Assembly (NCBI GenBank): GCA_035275845.1
Contig: DATEMD010000048.1
Location: forward strand, 1 to 9,776
Direction: 5' to 3'
Source of the DNA: REEB95 sp035275845
Lineage (GTDB): Bacteria > Pseudomonadota > Alphaproteobacteria > ATCC43930 > CGMCC-115725
DNA length: 9,776 nt
Shown here: piece after piece, positions 7,568 to 9,776 of the stretch
Layout: the number at the start of each line of letters is the position of its first letter
How positions within the stretch are numbered: the first letter of the stretch is position 1
Notes under the pieces: generated by a model
What the model saw: the letters and a program-made list of their open reading frames with translations, nothing else
Database searches by the model: none
What the model was told of the DNA's origin: nothing
Translations under genes and position numbers: made by a program

Positions 7568-8247
7568 CAGGCTTCGCCTTGGATCAAGCGATAGCCGATG
7601 CCCCGCTTGGTTTCGATCCGCAGCCCAGCATTTGCCGTAAGCAGCTTCTTACGCAGGCGCGAAACTGCGGCTTCAAGCGCATTCGGACTGCCGGCGTCGT
7701 CAAGCGCGTAAAGCCGGTCTTCGAGTGAGTCCTTGGGAATCACATGGCCCGGCGAGCGCAGCAATTCTTCGAGTAACGCCGTTTCCCGGCGCGTCAAATC
7801 GAGCAGCGCGTCGCCGACCCGCGCCTCGCGCGATACCGTGTCGAAGGTCACGGTGCCGTAGGCGTAGACACGGCCCCGGCGCGGGCCCGGCCGGCGCAGC
7901 ACGGCGCGCAACCGCGCATCGAGTTCCGTGAGATCGAACGGCTTGACTACATAGTCGTCAGCGCCTGCGTTCAAACCGTTGATGCGATCCTCGAGGCTGT
8001 CGCGCGCCGTCAGGATCACCACCGGCGTCTCCGTGCGCGATCCACCGCGCAACCGCCGGAGAAACTCCATGCCGTCGATGTCCGGCAAGCCGAGATCGAG
8101 GATGATGGCGTCATAGGCGATGCTGTCGACCGCCGCAAGCGCATCGTTGACGTGCGACATCGCCTCGACGGCGAATCCTTGTTCCACCAGGTGATCGGCG
8201 ATCATCGTGCGCATCGGTCCGTGGTCTTCGACCAGCAGGATCTTCAT
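7567..8247 (-). CDS. OmpR/PhoB-family response regulator
   Basis: The product is 226 residues, the usual length for the family. The receiver domain (1 to about 115) has acidic Glu7 and Asp8, phospho-acceptor Asp51 in ILDLGLPDIDG, Thr80 in ILTARD, Tyr99 and Lys102 in VKPFD, so it should be phosphorylated normally. The winged-helix DNA-binding domain (about 128-223) includes LTRRETALLEELLRSPG and the terminal KRGIGYRL wing. I chose the ATG at 8247 because MKILLVEDHG is the exact family start and AAGGAGGG lies 10 nt upstream; upstream in-frame codons add non-conserved residues. It is first in a two-gene operon with the histidine kinase. Likely targets include its own promoter and the divergent small-protein gene, by position only. 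Confidence 0.96.
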   Translation of the reverse strand: MKILLVEDHGPMRTMIADHLVEQGFAVEAMSHVNDALAAVDSIAYDAIILDLGLPDIDGMEFLRRLRGGSRTETPVVILTARDSLEDRINGLNAGADDYVVKPFDLTELDARLRAVLRRPGPRRGRVYAYGTVTFDTVSREARVGDALLDLTRRETALLEELLRSPGHVIPKDSLEDRLYALDDAGSPNALEAAVSRLRKKLLTANAGLRIETKRGIGYRLIQGEA

Positions 8248-8257
8248 GCCAGCACAG

Positions 8258-8265
8258 CCCTCCTT
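8258..8265 (-). promoter_or_regulatory. Strong ribosome binding site AAGGAGGG of the response regulator
   Basis: AAGGAGGG on the minus strand, 10 nt before the ATG at 8247, supports that start over in-frame codons further upstream. Confidence 0.8.
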
Positions 8266-8294
8266 TCCGGGCCGTTCCACGATAGGGGCGCAGC

Positions 8295-8322
8295 TTGACC
8301 GCTCGCTGACGGATGAAATTAT
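8295..8322 (+). promoter_or_regulatory. Candidate divergent promoter for the small exported-protein gene
   Basis: TTGACC (8295-8300, five of six -35 positions) is followed after 16 nt by AATTAT (8317-8322, four of six). It overlaps the minus-strand candidate, so the two would compete. It implies an untranslated leader of about 170 nt, in which I see no riboswitch or coding frame. Confidence 0.2.
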
Positions 8323-8347
8323 GGGCGGCAAGCGGCAGGCTCAGCAA
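8318..8347 (-). promoter_or_regulatory. Candidate promoter of the two-component operon
   Basis: On the minus strand TTGCTG (8342-8347) and CATAAT (8318-8323) are 18 nt apart. The -10 matches five of six consensus positions, the -35 only three. The leader to the ATG at 8247 would be about 65 nt. The call is tentative. Confidence 0.25.
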
Positions 8348-8486
8348 TCCCAATAGGAATTTCACAAAAATGGCACAGCCGAGACCCGCACGCGGCCGCG
8401 GACGCACGACGGTCCAGCGAAAATCGATGGTGGCGTCAGCCGCCCGTAAGCACAAGCCGCCAGATTTCGTGCATCGGCAACCGAGC

Positions 8487-8493
8487 AAAGGAG
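8487..8493 (+). promoter_or_regulatory. Ribosome binding site AAAGGAG of the small exported protein
   Basis: AAAGGAG is 8 nt before the ATG at 8502. It is the evidence for a real gene of this size and for choosing this start. Confidence 0.75.
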
Positions 8494-8501
8494 AACAAGC
8501 G

Positions 8502-8732
8502 ATGCGTACGACGAAGTTTTTTACCGCCCTGGCTGTGGCAGGTTTGCTGACGATCGGCAGTGTCGGAGCCGCGCTGGCGCAGGCAGCCGACATTGAGACA
8601 ACCGCGGACGGTAGTGCCACGATCTTTGAGGCCGGTTCTAACCCGAGCCGCAACGTCTCGACCTACGACGGCTTTGCGCCCAATGCGGGATTTTCGGCAC
8701 ACAATCATCCGCACGGCACGCGTCACTGGTAG
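8502..8732 (+). CDS. Small exported protein with a histidine-rich C-terminus
   Basis: I do not recognise this 76-residue product. It has a clear Sec signal peptide: Arg2 and Lys5, a hydrophobic core at about 6-25, and AxA sites ending at residue 26 or 28. The mature part is only about 48-50 residues. It is polar with no cysteine, and ends AHNHPHGTRHW, four histidines in the last ten positions plus a terminal Trp, which could bind a metal ion. AAAGGAG (8487-8493), 8 nt before the ATG at 8502, makes this start firm; a longer in-frame reading from 8313 would bury the signal peptide. It is divergent from the response regulator gene and convergent with the PepSY gene, so it may be a regulator target. 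Function is unknown. Confidence 0.75.
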   Translation: MRTTKFFTALAVAGLLTIGSVGAALAQAADIETTADGSATIFEAGSNPSRNVSTYDGFAPNAGFSAHNHPHGTRHW

Positions 8733-8750
8733 CCGGAACTATCGCAGAAT

Positions 8751-8781
8751 CTCGCCGCCTTCAAAAAGTGAGGGCGGCGAG
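8751..8781 (+). terminator. Second hairpin behind the small-protein gene, sharing an arm with the minus-strand terminator
   Basis: Arms 8751-8763 and 8769-8781 pair over 13 positions with one G-U, around a 5-nt AAAAG loop, 18 nt after the plus-strand stop. It lacks a T-run, so it may act as an RNA 3' end stabiliser or weak terminator. It uses the same bases (8770-8779) as the minus-strand terminator stem. Confidence 0.5.
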
Positions 8782-8808
8782 ACCTCGTCTGAGGCCTGCG
8801 CCGCCCTC
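8770..8808 (-). terminator. Rho-independent terminator of the PepSY-protein gene
   Basis: On the minus strand, a 10-bp perfect GC-rich stem (arms 8799-8808 and 8770-8779) encloses a 19-nt loop that holds a small inner CCTC/GAGG stem. After the stem come AC and then TTTTT (8763-8767). It begins 17 nt after the stop of the minus-strand gene. On the plus strand no T-run follows. Confidence 0.7.
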
Positions 8809-8824
8809 GTCAATTGACAGACCG

Positions 8825-9355
8825 TTAGTTGAGCTTTTCTTCGACCTTCTTGGTCTTGCCGTCCTGGAGCAGCGTGACCTGCGCGGCATCGCCAGCCTTC
8901 GGCACGACGCGGATCGCGACGTAGCCCGGATTCGCCTTGACCGCCTCGGCAGCCGCCTGGTCCAGCGAGACCTTGGCATTAGCCAGAGCAGCAAGCTGTT
9001 TGCCGGCGTCCTTGATGTCGTCCGGATCGGTCAGCTTTTCGTCGCTCTTGATCTTGTTGGTCTCGTAATCGACGATGACCTCATGCACGTCGGCCGCGCT
9101 GCTGCCCTTGCTCACGAACACCGAGAGCTGAAAGCCTTTATCCTCGTCGACTTCATACTGCGCTGAAATCGCCTTGCCGCCTGCCGCCGCGGTCTTGATG
9201 CCGTCAGCGAGCGGCGTCTTCGCATTCGATATCCATTTGATCAGTTGCGGCATCTGCTTGCCGTATTCGTAGTCGGAGTCGGCATGCGCCACCGCTGCGG
9301 TGAACGCGATGGCTCCCACCATCATCAATCCCAGCACTACCTTCTTCATCATCAT
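8825..9355 (-). CDS. Periplasmic PepSY-like protein
   Basis: The product is 176 residues with a signal peptide: Lys4 and Lys5, a hydrophobic core at about 6-22, and probable cleavage after AHA at 25. The mature part seems to hold two PepSY-like units. The first is at about 47-105, with KAISAQYEVDEDKGFQLSVF and HEVIVDYETNKI. The second is at about 128-175, with VSLDQAAAEAVKANPGYVAI and then a beta-hairpin ending in KTKKVEEKLN. PepSY units occur in secreted inhibitors and sensors, often beside two-component systems. The start has three consecutive ATG codons (9355, 9352, 9349); AGGGAG (9361-9366) suits the first two best. It lies 84 nt downstream of the RND gene and ends before a terminator. 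Substrate and role are unknown. The second unit is the surer domain call. Confidence 0.8.
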   Translation of the reverse strand: MMMKKVVLGLMMVGAIAFTAAVAHADSDYEYGKQMPQLIKWISNAKTPLADGIKTAAAGGKAISAQYEVDEDKGFQLSVFVSKGSSAADVHEVIVDYETNKIKSDEKLTDPDDIKDAGKQLAALANAKVSLDQAAAEAVKANPGYVAIRVVPKAGDAAQVTLLQDGKTKKVEEKLN

Positions 9356-9360
9356 GCAGT

Positions 9361-9366
9361 CTCCCT
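9361..9366 (-). promoter_or_regulatory. Ribosome binding site AGGGAG before three tandem start codons
   Basis: AGGGAG on the minus strand is 5, 8 and 11 nt from the three consecutive ATG codons. All are in frame, so the product differs by at most two Met residues in the signal peptide. Confidence 0.6.
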
Positions 9367-9399
9367 GGATCTGTTACGCGTTGAGTCGTGACACGATAC

Positions 9400-9442
9400 T
9401 AAAGTTGGACGTTTCGAAATTCCGGACGACGGGCCAACTTTA
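9400..9442. repeat. 9-bp inverted repeat spanning the RND stop and PepSY upstream region
   Basis: TAAAGTTGG (9400-9408) and CCAACTTTA (9434-9442) are perfect inverted copies 25 nt apart. One arm includes the RND stop codon; the other touches a possible minus-strand -10 TAGTAT (9396-9401) that has no good -35. The spacer contains the palindromes TTTCGAAA and TCCGGA. It could be a weak terminator or an operator; there is no long T-run. Confidence 0.5.
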
Positions 9443-9776
9443 TTCCGCCGGACCCGGCCGCAGGCGACGCTGTGCCGCCGACTTCAGCAGATGCATCACC
9501 GGCGGGCGTTCGCGCTTGTGCACGAGCATGCCCACCAGCACCGGCATGGCCAGCAACACAAGCGGCAGCTGGACGGTGATGCCGGCGATGATCGCGATTG
9601 CCAGTGGCTGGAGCATCTGGTCGCCCGAGCCGCTGATCGCCGCACCCAGCGGCAACAAGGCCAGGATCATCGCCAGCGTGCTCATCACGATGGGCCGCAA
9701 CCGGTTGAGCGCCGCCTCGTAGATCGCCTGTCGCGGCGGCATGGTCTTCTCGAGCATCTGATATTCCGAGAACAGG
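9440..9776 (-). CDS. RND-family efflux transporter permease, C-terminal end only
   Basis: The last 111 codons of a gene that enters from the right edge. They read LFSEYQMLEKTMPPRQAIY, then the RND signature LNRLRPIVMSTLAMILALLP, a short polar turn, and QPLAIAIIAG leading into the last membrane helix that ends in MPVLVGMLVHKRERP. These are the final two membrane segments of an inner-membrane RND pump (HAE1/CusA-like), which exports drugs, metals or other compounds by proton exchange. The short soluble tail is normal. The fragment does not show the substrate class: the metal-binding and proton-relay residues are outside the window. An internal ATG at 9757 is not the start, because the frame continues to the edge with conserved sequence. 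Confidence 0.9.
   Translation of the reverse strand, partial: LFSEYQMLEKTMPPRQAIYEAALNRLRPIVMSTLAMILALLPLGAAISGSGDQMLQPLAIAIIAGITVQLPLVLLAMPVLVGMLVHKRERPPVMHLLKSAAQRRLRPGPAE

Noticed and set aside
8391..8400. CGCGGCCGCG palindrome upstream of the small gene
   Set aside because: Expected by chance in GC-rich DNA; nothing positions it as an operator.
8313..8501. Longer reading of the small exported protein starting at 8313
   Set aside because: It would put a basic, proline-rich stretch before an evident signal peptide and ignore the strong ribosome binding site at 8487-8493.

Overview
The window is GC-rich, compactly coded bacterial DNA. Its gene families (flagellar basal body, OmpR-type two-component system, PepSY protein, RND pump) point to a Proteobacterium. 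Alphaproteobacteria is my best guess, from overall composition and protein character only; no rRNA or tRNA is present to fix the taxon. I see no insertion sequence, CRISPR array, RNA gene or replication origin.

Left half (1-5073, minus strand): one tightly packed flagellar operon, in transcription order an atypical PilZ-like protein gene, fliE, fliF, fliG and fliK (fliK cut by the left edge). Junctions are overlaps or gaps of a few bases. The products are the MS-ring (FliF), the switch ring that binds it (FliG), the ring-rod adaptor (FliE) and the hook-length ruler (FliK). The fliHIJ export genes that separate fliG from fliK in the enteric layout are absent. The first gene may add c-di-GMP-type control of flagellar function. 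A divergent intergenic region (5074-5298) holds an AT-rich patch with a 20-bp dyad over a candidate promoter.

Centre (5299-6099, plus strand): a lone gene for a two-domain enzyme, an APS-kinase-like P-loop kinase fused to a nucleotidyltransferase. It lacks part of the classical APS kinase signature, and its substrate is not evident.

Right half (6131-9776): on the minus strand an OmpR-family response regulator and, overlapping by 1 nt, a membrane sensor histidine kinase. Divergent from these is a gene for a tiny exported protein with a histidine-rich tail. It converges on a minus-strand gene for a periplasmic PepSY-like protein, and a compact hairpin region lies between the two. Upstream of the PepSY gene is the 3' end of an RND efflux transporter gene, cut by the right edge. 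Together these look like an envelope-stress or ligand-sensing locus: sensor/regulator pair, two small exported proteins and a pump. The regulatory links are inferred from position only.
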